From a virus: 64,000 nt of DNA. The translations under genes were made by a program, and so were the position numbers. The notes under the pieces were generated by a model. The model saw nothing but the letters and a program-made list of their open reading frames with translations. It searched no databases and had not been told where the DNA came from. Below, in pieces: positions 49,031 to 59,036 of this stretch (position 1 is its first letter; each line of letters starts with the position of its first letter). Location of the stretch: the IMG/VR virus record IMGVR_UViG_3300025423_000001, positions 23,119-87,118 of that record. One strand, given 5' to 3'.

Positions 49031-50023
49031 ATGTTAGACCGCACCAAATTCGGCCAATCTACCCTCGGTAAAAATGCCGACGTGTTAGTGGCTAAGCAAG
49101 TAGACTACTCCAACACTGGGGCCAGCTCTATATCCGATTTCCCAACCTTTGTATCCTCAGCCGCAGAAGGTGAATTTGCCTTCTTCAACGCTGATACTTT
49201 GGCCCTGATTTCAGGCGCTACCAGCGGTTCTCCTGCTGCCGTAACCGCCGTAGGTGCTACAGTAAACATCTTCGGCGCATTGAAGCGTGACGGAGCTATA
49301 GAGAAAACACCTGTGTTCAACCTTACTGGCTACACGGCTAAACGTCTGCCTTACGCAGCTGCTGTTGCCCAAGCAAGCAAAGTTGTGCTTACCGGTACAC
49401 CTGTAGTAGGCAACAGCTACACCATAAAGATACTTGAAACCACCCCAGGTTACCAGCAGTTTCCTGAGTGGAGCTACACCTACGTACCAGTATCAGGTGA
49501 CACAGCCTCCACTGTAGCTACAGCTTTGGCAGCCCTTATTAATGACCAGACAAACGTCATCAACAAGAACACTGACCCTGTATTAGCCAGCGCCAGCGTA
49601 AGCACTTCAACCCTCACCTTGACAGCAGCCAATGCCGGGGCCACTTTCCGCATTGCATTCAGCACTGACATCATCAATGACCTTGCTGCCAGCGCAGTGT
49701 ACTCAGGCTCAGGTACAGCCAATGCTTTCTACGGTAACGGTACCTACAACCAAGTTAAATGGTTGGAATTCTACAGTGACACATTCAAAGGTGTTACCAC
49801 ACAATTCCCAATGCAGGGTGCAAGGCCAGAAGATTATGGCCAACCGACTGCTTTTGCAGCCTCTGGTGTGCAGTACAGCATTTACTTCATCAGTGGTTAT
49901 GCTGACGAAAAAAGCCCTACGCCTTCTAACCGCACTTTTCACAAACGCAACATCATCCTTGCAATACCCTCCAATGGCTCGGCCAACGCTGAAGCTGAAG
50001 TGAAAGGTATCCTGGGGTTATAA
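49031..50023 (+). CDS. Structural protein, tube- or decoration-like
   Basis: The 330-residue product is rich in Ala, Ser and Thr and strongly beta (GNSYTIKILETTPGYQQF, GDTASTVATALAALIN). The STVATALAALIN-type segment is common in tail tube and sheath proteins and in Ig-like decoration domains. It ends near a strong terminator and has a well-conserved leader, suggesting high expression. Precise role is unresolved. Confidence 0.6.
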   Translation: MLDRTKFGQSTLGKNADVLVAKQVDYSNTGASSISDFPTFVSSAAEGEFAFFNADTLALISGATSGSPAAVTAVGATVNIFGALKRDGAIEKTPVFNLTGYTAKRLPYAAAVAQASKVVLTGTPVVGNSYTIKILETTPGYQQFPEWSYTYVPVSGDTASTVATALAALINDQTNVINKNTDPVLASASVSTSTLTLTAANAGATFRIAFSTDIINDLAASAVYSGSGTANAFYGNGTYNQVKWLEFYSDTFKGVTTQFPMQGARPEDYGQPTAFAASGVQYSIYFISGYADEKSPTPSNRTFHKRNIILAIPSNGSANAEAEVKGILGL

Positions 50024-50046
50024 TAACTTTTGCTCATTTTTGTGAT

Positions 50047-50077
50047 AATCCCCGGCATTTCTATGTTGGGGATTTTT
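50047..50077 (+). terminator. Strong hairpin terminator
   Basis: AATCCCC (50047-50053) pairs with GGGGATT (50068-50074), and the inner GGCAT/ATGTT extend the stem with two wobbles. TTT follows directly. It separates the abundant beta-rich structural gene from the connector genes. Confidence 0.85.
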
Positions 50078-50104
50078 CATACATTGTAATCCTACTACCA
50101 TCCT

Positions 50105-50764
50105 ATGACAGCCAACGAAATCACCACCCTCATAGCCATGAACCTCGACAAAGAACTGGACGTACCATTCAGGCTCCAGCTATTCGAGCGTGTCAAGTAC
50201 TGGCGTAGCAGGCTCATAGCTAACAGCCTACAGAAGAGCCCACAACAAAGAAAGTTCTTCATACAGGCTCTGTTTGTCAAGATGACACAGGTAAACAATG
50301 TACCGATGGCTCCACTTATCTCTACAACCATAGCCTCCACAGCAGAAATACCACTGCCTATTAGGGCCGGCAATGTGCTGTTTGACTATGTAGGAGGCCC
50401 CGATGGTAAGAGCCCATTCAGGTATGTACCAACAGGCATGGCTAACTACCTCTCACAAGGCAGGTTTACAGACCGGTTTCCCGGCTATGAATACGTAATG
50501 ATAGGCTCCAAAAACGTAATTAGGCTGGATAAAGATGACCAGCCGTTGCTTAGGATTGATGGCATCTTTGATGACCCGTTTGCTGTGATGGAGCTAAGTT
50601 GTTCCTGCACCGGCACTCCGTGTGATACGTGGAACACAGAATTCCCTATCAGCGGTGACATCATGCAATTGATAGTACAGAGCATACTAACCATAGACTA
50701 TAACAGGCCAGATAGAGAAGATACCCCTGGCATACCAGTAAGCACTGAAACAGAGAAACAGTAG
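50105..50764 (+). CDS. Head-tail connector (ring) protein candidate
   Basis: The 219-residue product has an N-terminal helical region (KELDVPFRLQLFERVKYWRS) and a beta-rich core with FDDPFAVMELSCSCTG. The TIDYNRPDRED end is polar. Its position and size fit one of the ring or adaptor proteins between portal and muzzle in crAss-like phages. Two bases separate it from the next gene. Confidence 0.55.
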   Translation: MTANEITTLIAMNLDKELDVPFRLQLFERVKYWRSRLIANSLQKSPQQRKFFIQALFVKMTQVNNVPMAPLISTTIASTAEIPLPIRAGNVLFDYVGGPDGKSPFRYVPTGMANYLSQGRFTDRFPGYEYVMIGSKNVIRLDKDDQPLLRIDGIFDDPFAVMELSCSCTGTPCDTWNTEFPISGDIMQLIVQSILTIDYNRPDREDTPGIPVSTETEKQ

Positions 50765-50766
50765 AT

Positions 50767-51378
50767 ATGAAACCTATACAGAAACCGCAGACATTTTACA
50801 TGAAGCACATCTACAACGCTTACGTAGATAAGCTTCTGGCAGCCAACCCCCAGTGGTGGGTGAAAGCTAACAAGAGTCTTAAGATGACAAAAGGCTACGT
50901 GTACGGGCTGGAGAAAGGTAAGCCAGTGCTGAAGATGAGCTGGCAGCTTTGGAAAGAGATTGTCACCAGTTACTACCACAAAGCCAAAGATGCTATCATC
51001 CAAGGGGAGACGCTTAAGTTGGGTTCGGGACTGGGTAACATCTTGGCCATCAGGGTAGAAAGAACTTTCAGTAACAAGGTAGTTGACTGGGGAGCTACCT
51101 ACAAGCTTAATCTCAGAGATGAAAAAGGAATGCTGAAACGGGTATTTTACACGGACGATGACTACTGCCGCATCAAATGGCAGAAGTTCGGGATGGTGCC
51201 TAATGAGAAGAACTACAAGTTCAACCCGGCATCCAAACATACAGACACAGGCAAAGGGTTCAAGCAAGAGTTCGTACAGGCACTATTGGCCAACCCGATG
51301 TTGAAGTATAAGTACAAGTTCACTAACGCCAAACCACCGATATGCAATACTCATACTGCAGCCTCAGAGACGTCATAG
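50767..51378 (+). CDS. Head-tail connector protein candidate
   Basis: The 203-residue product has TLKLGSGLGNILAIRVERTF and a beta region with YCRIKWQKFG, typical of the small connector protein in this gene order, where a glycine-rich strand precedes a basic core. It overlaps the next gene by 37 bases. Confidence 0.55.
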   Translation: MKPIQKPQTFYMKHIYNAYVDKLLAANPQWWVKANKSLKMTKGYVYGLEKGKPVLKMSWQLWKEIVTSYYHKAKDAIIQGETLKLGSGLGNILAIRVERTFSNKVVDWGATYKLNLRDEKGMLKRVFYTDDDYCRIKWQKFGMVPNEKNYKFNPASKHTDTGKGFKQEFVQALLANPMLKYKYKFTNAKPPICNTHTAASETS

Positions 51379-52145
51379 GGCGAGTGGTGCGAAACACCAG
51401 ACTTAATGACAGCACCTACATAGCAGACATCCATGAATGGCTGTATGAAGCCATGGACATGCTGCAGACAGAGCACACGCTTGTAAAGAAATGTGCCACA
51501 TTAGACATGCACTTTCACAAGGCCAAGCTTCCCTGTGGGCTGGTAAACATTGCAGGGGTGGAGCATAGAGGCAAAAGGCTGAGAGAAAATCCATCTTCCC
51601 GGCCAGCAGGTACACCGGTACACAGCCAGTATGGCTACCTACAACCGTCTGTGTTTGGCACGGACATACAAAAGATTGAACCACTTCCTAATGACCCATC
51701 AGTAGAGTTGTATTTCACACAGCTGACCCAGCTGAATAACCAGACCTACCACGAGAACGAGTACTACTATACAGAGATGGGATACATGAACACCAGCTTT
51801 GAACGTGGACAGATTAAGCTGTATTATGAAGCTGTGCCGACAGATGAAGATGGCTTCCCGCAGATACCTGACAACCAAAATTACAAACAAGCCCTCTACT
51901 GGTACTGCAGGGCCATGATGATAGGCTCGGGATGGGAAGATAAGCAGTTTACATATAAGGAATGCTTCGAGCAGTGGGAAAACATTTATGCCCCCCGGGC
52001 CAGCGCCGAGATACGCCTGCCCAGCCCTGAACAGATGGAACACAGGATATTCACGTTTGTACGTTTCATTCCCAGTGATAGCTATTACGATAACTTCTTC
52101 CGCTCTGACAGAAGAGAAGATTTCATGGACACTAAAGTTTGGTAA
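51342..52145 (+). CDS. Head-tail connector / adaptor protein candidate
   Basis: The 267-residue product starts SYCSLRDVIGRVVRNTRLND then DIHEWLYEAMDMLQTEHTL, an adaptor-like helical start. It later has KQALYWYCRAMMIGSGWEDK and a helical C-terminus. The YWYCRAM element is typical of crAss-like adaptor proteins before the muzzle gene. It ends three bases before that gene. Confidence 0.6.
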   Translation: MQYSYCSLRDVIGRVVRNTRLNDSTYIADIHEWLYEAMDMLQTEHTLVKKCATLDMHFHKAKLPCGLVNIAGVEHRGKRLRENPSSRPAGTPVHSQYGYLQPSVFGTDIQKIEPLPNDPSVELYFTQLTQLNNQTYHENEYYYTEMGYMNTSFERGQIKLYYEAVPTDEDGFPQIPDNQNYKQALYWYCRAMMIGSGWEDKQFTYKECFEQWENIYAPRASAEIRLPSPEQMEHRIFTFVRFIPSDSYYDNFFRSDRREDFMDTKVW

Positions 52146-52148
52146 ACA

Positions 52149-55100
52149 ATGAAAAGATTCCTCAAACTGGTACGGGACGTGCGGCCACAGGAACAGCCAC
52201 CTGAAAGCTATCAATTCGCTAAGAATGGTATACAAAGCTGGCTAAAAGGTTCATCTATCAATGAGCCTGGCTTTGCTTTGTCCAGTGCCGTACCGCCATA
52301 TCGCATCAACGGGGTAATTGAAACAGACAAATGGCCCGTCATATTCTCCACAGACAATACCAATTCAGCTTTTGGCTATTACAACACAGACCAAGACACG
52401 TATGTACCAATATTCGATGACGCAGACTTGGGCTTTAAAGTGGGCTTCAACACTAACCACTGGATTACCGGAGTGGTACAGCGTAATTATAAAGGAGAGC
52501 TGGTGGGGGCATTCACGGATAAGGTACTGAAGCCTTTCTACGTGAATTTTGACAATCCTAACATTAGTGTGTTATCAGACATGCTGCTGTTCCCCAACGC
52601 ACTCAGCCCTAAGATTTCTGTAAGCACACTGGCTGGTGGATTGCTACTGCCAGGGGCTTATTATGCTGCAATAAAGTATGTTAAACAAGACGGCACAGAG
52701 ACAGCCTTTCTTGCTATTAGCAGCCCACAGATTGTAACAGGCACCACAGGACAGGCAACTGGTCAAGCCATACAAATACAACTTGACAACCTTGACCCGA
52801 ATTACGAAGAGGTGCAGGTGGCCATCATTACCAAAGTAAACGGTGTCATATCTTGCGTGCAATTCCTCGAGCCACTGCCTGTAAGCGGTAATGCTACAAT
52901 ACTTTACACAGGTAATGAGCTTACAGAAGCCATTACACTTGAGGAAATACTGATTGCCCCGGCCATTTATGACACAGTAGGTACGATGGGGCAACTGAAC
53001 GATGCTATGTACATTGGCAACCTTGTAAGCGAACCGGCCATGAAAATGCAGCCGTTTGCCAACATGGTAAAGCTGCAATGGAAAAGTGAACTGATTACGG
53101 TTGACCCTGTAGACCCGACCATGAAAACTGGTACAGAGAAGACTTTTTTGCACGACGAGACTTATGGGTTCTACATACGGTATTCCAAAACTGTGGGTGG
53201 CTTTACACCAGCCTATCATATTCCCGGCCCGGCCCCCATAAGTGGGGACACAGACACGTCTACAATAGCCAGCGGAGAAGGTATTACAGCTAAAAAGTTC
53301 CAAGTTGAAGATAAGATTTCTGTGTTTGACCCTATCAGTATGATAGGTAATTGCGGGCCATGGCTGAATGGAAACGAGAACTACCCCAACACGGATGACT
53401 ACAATAGCAGCCTATACGGGGGTGAAGATTTGCGTGGGCAGCCGGTAAGGCACCACAAGTTCCCTTCTATCAAATGGTGTAGGACTAATCTATACCCTGG
53501 GGAGCCTGACTATGGCCGTGGCAGTCTTGACAAGCTTGGCATCATAGCCCAGAACATCATCATACCTCAGGCATACGCTGACCAGATTAACGGCTATGAA
53601 ATCTTGTACGCGAAACGTAACACCGGCAATAGCACTGTGCTCGGCCAAAGCCTGCTCCTATTTGGCTCTAAGGCAAAGCTTGAACCTGAATACGTGGCTA
53701 CAAGCTACTTCACTACAGGTGGTAACTTTGACAGCTACATCAACTTCAGGACAACAGACCACAAAGACTTATTGCTTGACCAATCCATATTTCGCTTTCA
53801 CGCCTTTGACATACTGTTTAACCAGCCTGCCCTATCACCAACACACCTGTCACTCGAGCTTAAGCTAAACAGGGCCCAACTGACGGATGATACGCACCAT
53901 CAAGGCAACGACTTCATATCTGACAGTGGGTCTATGAACAAACCTCTGACGTATCTGTTTGATTATCTAAAAAAAGGTACACCTACAAAAATACCATCAA
54001 CCTGGTTTAAAGCTGTAGACAGTACACAGTATGTACCCAACAACTCCCTTGTAGGTAAATGGCAGAATAGAGGTGGGGAAACCTGCTTCGGCGGTAAGAT
54101 TACAAATCCCGAACACTTGCTTAGTGACACCGAAATTGATACCTCTATTGTGTGGGACGCTGACAACCGGCGTAAGGGGGTCAACTTTGAAACAACCTTT
54201 TTGGCCAATCTCAAGGCTGTACTCACAGATTTGTTTGTACCCTTTGTCGGGCAATCATTAGCAAGGGCAGGTTCAAGCCAAGATGTCAATGCCCACCCTA
54301 CTATGTGGGGAGGGGACACATACATTTGTGATTACACTTTCCACACGTACGGTTGGTGGGTAAGTGACCAGCCTCAGAATGAAGGGGAATTCAGTAAAGG
54401 CACCCACACTGTGAGGCGCATTCTTTGTGAATGTGCAGCCAATCTTTATGGCAGGACAGAGACACCGGGCAACTTGTACAGTTCCTACTATCCCAAGAGT
54501 ACATTATCAGCTGGGGATGCCAATAACTACGACATCACCTGGACAAGAAGTAAAGACCCTAACCAGTTTGGGTACAGTAAAGACAGCAATGCATTAGATG
54601 ACCTTATCAGCACAGCCATCTTCGACACACACGCCAGCCAGCTAACAAGCCATCCTTACCGTATACACCGTTCAGGCAAACTAAGTAAGCAGACCAAGAA
54701 CAGGAGCTGGAGGACATTCCTTCCGTTGGATTACTACGAGATGCAGAAAAACATGGGAGGCATCACCAAACTTGAAGGCATGGATGACAGACTGCTGATA
54801 CACATGCAGAATGCCTTATTCCTGACACAAGACAAGGCCCAGCTAAACAGTGACGTGTTAAGCATCACACTGGGAGCCGGAGACATTTTCCAGTTCGAGC
54901 CACAAGAGGGTATGTCTTCTAAACTTGGCTATGCCGGTAACCAACACGAACTGGCCACGATACGCACGCCATACGGCTACGTGTTCATAGACAACAACCT
55001 TAAGCAAGTGTTTAAGTTTAAAGGACAGCTGGAACTGATTACCAACGCTATGGTGACATTCTTCAACCGCTACTTGAGAGTGCAAGACAAAAACGTGTTT

Positions 55101-57494
55101 CAGGGTAACGGGTACACACTTGGCTACGACCCTACATATAAGCGCTTACTGCTCACCATCAAGAACAAGTCTTTGGCCAACACCAGCATACCAGTATTTG
55201 ATTTTGACCCAACCTTGTTTCCGACACTAGCTGTAAATAGTTATATTAGCTACAACGGCAGGCTTGTGAAGTTCCTAGGGGTAAATGATTCCGGCTCTAC
55301 AGGGTTTAGCTGCCCGGCCCTCCTCACTCCTTCAGCCAATAACCTCGAAGTCACCATACCAGAGACGACAGCTATCGGTACACTTATAGGCACTGTAACA
55401 GGTACATACGTAGAAAATTTCTTCCTTGTCACAGGCACATACCCGTTCACGCTCGGCACTGATGGTAAACTCTATGTAACAGGGCCGCTGGACTACTATA
55501 TTCAGCACCTGTATGTAATGACAGGTACGGCCATTAGTAAGGATGGTCTTACAGCATCATTCACCGTAACAGTGCATGTTACCTTTGTCAATAGACCTCC
55601 AAAAGTGTTGCATGGGGAAATAACTATTCCTGATGATACCGCAGTGAACACAGACATCTTCACTGTATTGGCTTCAGATAGGGAAGGGGATACACTCACT
55701 TACTCTATTACCGGTGGCAATACGAATTCCACATTCGCTATCAATTCGTCTACAGGGCATATAAAAGTAGCCGATACAACAGATCTAAATGGATTGCTCT
55801 ACCCTAAGTACATACTTACAATCTCAGTGAGTGATGGCACACATACGACTACAGGCACGGTGATAGTGTATGTAACGCATGTCAACAGGGCACCCGTACC
55901 GGTAAGCGATACCATCACAATCTTAGATACCACGCCAGACGGAGCCCTTGTTTACCAGATGGATACCACAGGCTGGGATGAAGAAAACGACCCACTCACA
56001 CTCACCTTTATCAGGCAAAGCGTAGGTGGGGTATTCAACTTTAATCCCAGCACCGGGCAGGTAACACTGAATACAAACGCGGCCCTCAATGTAGAGACTA
56101 CCCCAAGCTACACACTGTACTTTTCAGTGAAAGATGCATTCCATGCCCCTGTAAACTTTACGCTAACAATTAACGTGATATATGACAGGAGCAGCATTTC
56201 CTTCTCACCGGAGTCCCCTACATGCTCTGGTGGTAGCCCTACATGCCCCAGCGGTTACACATTATCAGCAGATGGCACAGCCTGTACAAAGGTGACAACA
56301 GTGGGAGCTGACAGTTCCGGTGGCAGTGGTGTAGCCTTACAACATTATGGCTACTCACAGTATGGCGAATGGGGTACTATCATATACCCGTATGGCAGCT
56401 ATGGCACTGATGGGGCCCCTACGACTAAACCTAACACAAGCCTGATATTATCTGGTTCACCGCTTTGGGGATATAAGCCTTCAGGCGAAATGACGTACAG
56501 TGGTAACCTATGGGGCAACCCATCATTAGGCACAGCCCAAGATGGTACCTGCGGAAGGCTGAACCAAACCGGTGTGTGGAAACAGGGAGACCAATATTAT
56601 ACCAGCGCACCATTAGGGTTTAGCAGGCAGTTCAACATCAGTGCCACAGGACGGTATTACATTGCTGTAGGTGTGGATGATTTTGCTACCATCAGCATAA
56701 ATGGCACAGCCATCATCACACAAAACCCGACCAATATCAACTCAGCCTTTAACAGCCTATACGGGGCCGGTGTAGCTACTACGGCTGACCTATTCCGTTA
56801 CTGGCATGTGTATGAAGTACAGTTGTCTGCAGGTGTGAATGTAATCAGCATTACAGGTACAAACTCAAGCAGCATAGGTGTAGTGGGCTGTGAAATATAT
56901 TCAGCAACACTGGCGCAGCTTAAAGCTTGTACTACAACGTCTGGCTTAGCACCATACATAGTGTTCTCATCAGCTGCCCCCAGTTTTGGCTCTATCACCA
57001 ACGGGGATATGTCTGACGTAGGTTTGTACAATTGTTCCTCACACGCAGGTTATGTACTTGTGTATGACCCTGGCACATCGAGCTATTATTGTAAACTGGT
57101 ACAAACTGCAGCCCCAAGCACTCCAACCAACGTGTGTACATGGGGGCAAGTAAGGATATTTGATACGCGAAAATCTACCACGATTGAACTCGTGGCTAAT
57201 GCAAGTACCAGCCCGGTGGCCATGTTCCAAGACATACCTATCCCGTACTACCCGCCTGTAAGCAATAGTGACCAATGCGGGGGCACTGTACACCTGTATA
57301 CATCGTATGGCAATAGCATCAGCGCACAGAAAAACAACTGTGACATAGGCTATACAGGCTCGGTAGTGGTGTACCGGATACCACCAGGACAATATTCTTC
57401 TACAGCCAGTCAAGATGCAGCTGATGCACAAGCAACTGCTGACGTGCTGGCTAATGGACAAACTTATGCTAACTCTAAAGGAATTTGCACATGA
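52149..57494 (+). CDS. Giant muzzle/tail-hub-like protein with cadherin, PA14-like and DUF5977 modules
   Basis: The product is 1781 residues. Residues 1 to about 1035 resemble the crAss-like muzzle/stabilisation protein, ending around YDPTYKRLLLTIKNKSLANT. Then come about three cadherin-like Ig repeats (roughly 1060-1345) with repeated INSSTGHIKVAD- and VTHVNRAP-type blocks, a PA14-like region (about 1440-1595), and a C-terminal DUF5977-like end with YSSTASQDAADAQATADV. These modules are typical of secreted Bacteroidota adhesins. The muzzle's usual C-terminal part is in the next gene. It probably forms the tail knob and contacts the host surface. Confidence 0.75.
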   Translation: MKRFLKLVRDVRPQEQPPESYQFAKNGIQSWLKGSSINEPGFALSSAVPPYRINGVIETDKWPVIFSTDNTNSAFGYYNTDQDTYVPIFDDADLGFKVGFNTNHWITGVVQRNYKGELVGAFTDKVLKPFYVNFDNPNISVLSDMLLFPNALSPKISVSTLAGGLLLPGAYYAAIKYVKQDGTETAFLAISSPQIVTGTTGQATGQAIQIQLDNLDPNYEEVQVAIITKVNGVISCVQFLEPLPVSGNATILYTGNELTEAITLEEILIAPAIYDTVGTMGQLNDAMYIGNLVSEPAMKMQPFANMVKLQWKSELITVDPVDPTMKTGTEKTFLHDETYGFYIRYSKTVGGFTPAYHIPGPAPISGDTDTSTIASGEGITAKKFQVEDKISVFDPISMIGNCGPWLNGNENYPNTDDYNSSLYGGEDLRGQPVRHHKFPSIKWCRTNLYPGEPDYGRGSLDKLGIIAQNIIIPQAYADQINGYEILYAKRNTGNSTVLGQSLLLFGSKAKLEPEYVATSYFTTGGNFDSYINFRTTDHKDLLLDQSIFRFHAFDILFNQPALSPTHLSLELKLNRAQLTDDTHHQGNDFISDSGSMNKPLTYLFDYLKKGTPTKIPSTWFKAVDSTQYVPNNSLVGKWQNRGGETCFGGKITNPEHLLSDTEIDTSIVWDADNRRKGVNFETTFLANLKAVLTDLFVPFVGQSLARAGSSQDVNAHPTMWGGDTYICDYTFHTYGWWVSDQPQNEGEFSKGTHTVRRILCECAANLYGRTETPGNLYSSYYPKSTLSAGDANNYDITWTRSKDPNQFGYSKDSNALDDLISTAIFDTHASQLTSHPYRIHRSGKLSKQTKNRSWRTFLPLDYYEMQKNMGGITKLEGMDDRLLIHMQNALFLTQDKAQLNSDVLSITLGAGDIFQFEPQEGMSSKLGYAGNQHELATIRTPYGYVFIDNNLKQVFKFKGQLELITNAMVTFFNRYLRVQDKNVFQGNGYTLGYDPTYKRLLLTIKNKSLANTSIPVFDFDPTLFPTLAVNSYISYNGRLVKFLGVNDSGSTGFSCPALLTPSANNLEVTIPETTAIGTLIGTVTGTYVENFFLVTGTYPFTLGTDGKLYVTGPLDYYIQHLYVMTGTAISKDGLTASFTVTVHVTFVNRPPKVLHGEITIPDDTAVNTDIFTVLASDREGDTLTYSITGGNTNSTFAINSSTGHIKVADTTDLNGLLYPKYILTISVSDGTHTTTGTVIVYVTHVNRAPVPVSDTITILDTTPDGALVYQMDTTGWDEENDPLTLTFIRQSVGGVFNFNPSTGQVTLNTNAALNVETTPSYTLYFSVKDAFHAPVNFTLTINVIYDRSSISFSPESPTCSGGSPTCPSGYTLSADGTACTKVTTVGADSSGGSGVALQHYGYSQYGEWGTIIYPYGSYGTDGAPTTKPNTSLILSGSPLWGYKPSGEMTYSGNLWGNPSLGTAQDGTCGRLNQTGVWKQGDQYYTSAPLGFSRQFNISATGRYYIAVGVDDFATISINGTAIITQNPTNINSAFNSLYGAGVATTADLFRYWHVYEVQLSAGVNVISITGTNSSSIGVVGCEIYSATLAQLKACTTTSGLAPYIVFSSAAPSFGSITNGDMSDVGLYNCSSHAGYVLVYDPGTSSYYCKLVQTAAPSTPTNVCTWGQVRIFDTRKSTTIELVANASTSPVAMFQDIPIPYYPPVSNSDQCGGTVHLYTSYGNSISAQKNNCDIGYTGSVVVYRIPPGQYSSTASQDAADAQATADVLANGQTYANSKGICT

Positions 57495-58249
57495 TAACAG
57501 GATGCCGCAACCCCGCCGCTATTAACTACAATTCGGCAGCAGACACCGAAGACTATAGCTGTATCTATCTCGTAAAATACAATGGAGTATGCTATGCCCT
57601 AAGGGACGTGCCACCTGAAGCTATTACAGACCAAAGCCTAACATTGAGCTACAGCCTGGAAAGTAAAGAGTGGGTATTCTTTCATGATTATATACCAGAC
57701 TTCTACTTTTCAACACGCAGCCAGTTGTACAGTATTAAGGATAACAGAGTATACATACACCATAAGGGTAACCCCGGGGTGTACTACGGTGGCTCACCAA
57801 ATAGCTTCTTTATAGACTGTATATTCCCAATAGACGGGGAAGCTGTCTTAAATGCTGTAAACTGGCTAAGTGAGGTATTCAATGTTTCGATGGAGGTAGA
57901 ATTCTCGACCATTACACACATCACTATCTGGAACAATCAGCAATGTACTGGCCGGATTGCCATAGCTGATGTGTTTGCTGGATTAGAATATCAAGCAAGA
58001 AAGACTGAGGCTCTATGGAGCTTTGATACGTTCAGAGACATGGTGGCCAACACCGGAACCCAATTCCTGCTGGACATATTCAATAACTTTGCGGTGGACA
58101 CCTCAAACATCAATATGGATAAGCCTTGGTTTGACCAAGACCTTATACATGACAATTGGTACACGGTAAGGTTAGAGTTTGATAACACAAGCGGCAAGGA
58201 CTTCATCTTACACGGAGCTGACCTTGACGTAACCAAATCCCCAAGATAG
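57491..58249 (+). CDS. C-terminal muzzle domain encoded as a separate gene
   Basis: ATG 57491 gives 252 residues and overlaps the previous stop (ATGA). The start GCRNPAAINYNSAADTEDYS is a cysteine-asparagine motif of the C..P.A.NYN..A...D.S type. From about residue 50, TLSYSLESKEWVFFHDYIPD, then LYSIKDNRVYIHHKGN match the end of crAss-like muzzle proteins, normally fused to the N-terminal part. It is thus the second half of a split gene. Confidence 0.7.
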   Translation: MITGCRNPAAINYNSAADTEDYSCIYLVKYNGVCYALRDVPPEAITDQSLTLSYSLESKEWVFFHDYIPDFYFSTRSQLYSIKDNRVYIHHKGNPGVYYGGSPNSFFIDCIFPIDGEAVLNAVNWLSEVFNVSMEVEFSTITHITIWNNQQCTGRIAIADVFAGLEYQARKTEALWSFDTFRDMVANTGTQFLLDIFNNFAVDTSNINMDKPWFDQDLIHDNWYTVRLEFDNTSGKDFILHGADLDVTKSPR

Positions 58250-58250
58250 T

Positions 58251-59036
58251 ATGACCCTTGCATCACGATACAGAAAGAAATTCTGGCCTGGTGGGCAGAT
58301 GACCCCAGAGCAACAAAACATAGCCACAGGTGTGGGACAGGGGGCTGCTATTGTAGGCTCACTTGCTGATAGCTTGGGGCCGGCTGACACATACGGCAAG
58401 AAGTCACTATCCAGCAACATACTTGGTAATGCAGGAAAATACGCCTCAGCTGGGGCCACATTTGGGCCATGGGGAGCAGCTGCTGGTGCTGCCGTAGGTA
58501 TTGCCAAAGGCATTTTTGACAACGGACAACAACAAAAGGCAGCTGATGCTGCCCGTTACCAAGAGCAAGTACAACAGTCTCGTACCAACCAAGCACAGCT
58601 TGCAGCACGATATAATGCTAACCCTAATCTGCTACGCGGTAACACCAATAGCACTTACTACGCTAATGGCGGCCCGTTAGCTACAAAGTACCTTGGCCAG
58701 CAAAATGTCGCTAATCAAGAGACACAAGGCGGGGACGCCAACCCTATTTCATCCACAGCCAGCGAGTTCGACGGCCCATCACACGAAGACGGGGGCATAC
58801 AGATACCGGGGCAACAGGCTGAAGTGGAAGGAAATGAAAGCAGTGAAAACGGTTACGTCTTCTCTGACAGGCTTGGCTTTGCAGCCCCACATAAGAAGCT
58901 GGCCAGAGCCATAGGCAAAATAGAGCAGAAGACGATGAGCCCTGAAAGGATTACATCTTTAAAGCTGTTACGTGGGGAAATCAACAATCTCCGCCAGCAG
59001 CAAGAACAAGTTAAACAACAGCTAAACCTACAATAA
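58251..59036 (+). CDS. Minor virion protein of a conserved crAss-like type
   Basis: The 261-residue product has a small-residue-rich first half with a hydrophobic stretch (GPWGAAAGAAVGIAKGIF), then GPSHEDGGIQIPGQQAEVEG and GYVFSDRLGFAAPHK. The last two blocks recur in crAss-like virion proteins. A Gln-rich coiled C-terminus ends the protein. It may be an internal cargo or tail-associated protein delivered with DNA. Confidence 0.65.
   Translation: MTLASRYRKKFWPGGQMTPEQQNIATGVGQGAAIVGSLADSLGPADTYGKKSLSSNILGNAGKYASAGATFGPWGAAAGAAVGIAKGIFDNGQQQKAADAARYQEQVQQSRTNQAQLAARYNANPNLLRGNTNSTYYANGGPLATKYLGQQNVANQETQGGDANPISSTASEFDGPSHEDGGIQIPGQQAEVEGNESSENGYVFSDRLGFAAPHKKLARAIGKIEQKTMSPERITSLKLLRGEINNLRQQQEQVKQQLNLQ

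Noticed and set aside
57470-57494. Programmed -1 frameshift joining the two muzzle genes
   Set aside because: No slippery heptamer is in frame, and stops lie in the second frame just upstream (57470, 57476). The ATGA overlap better supports re-initiation.
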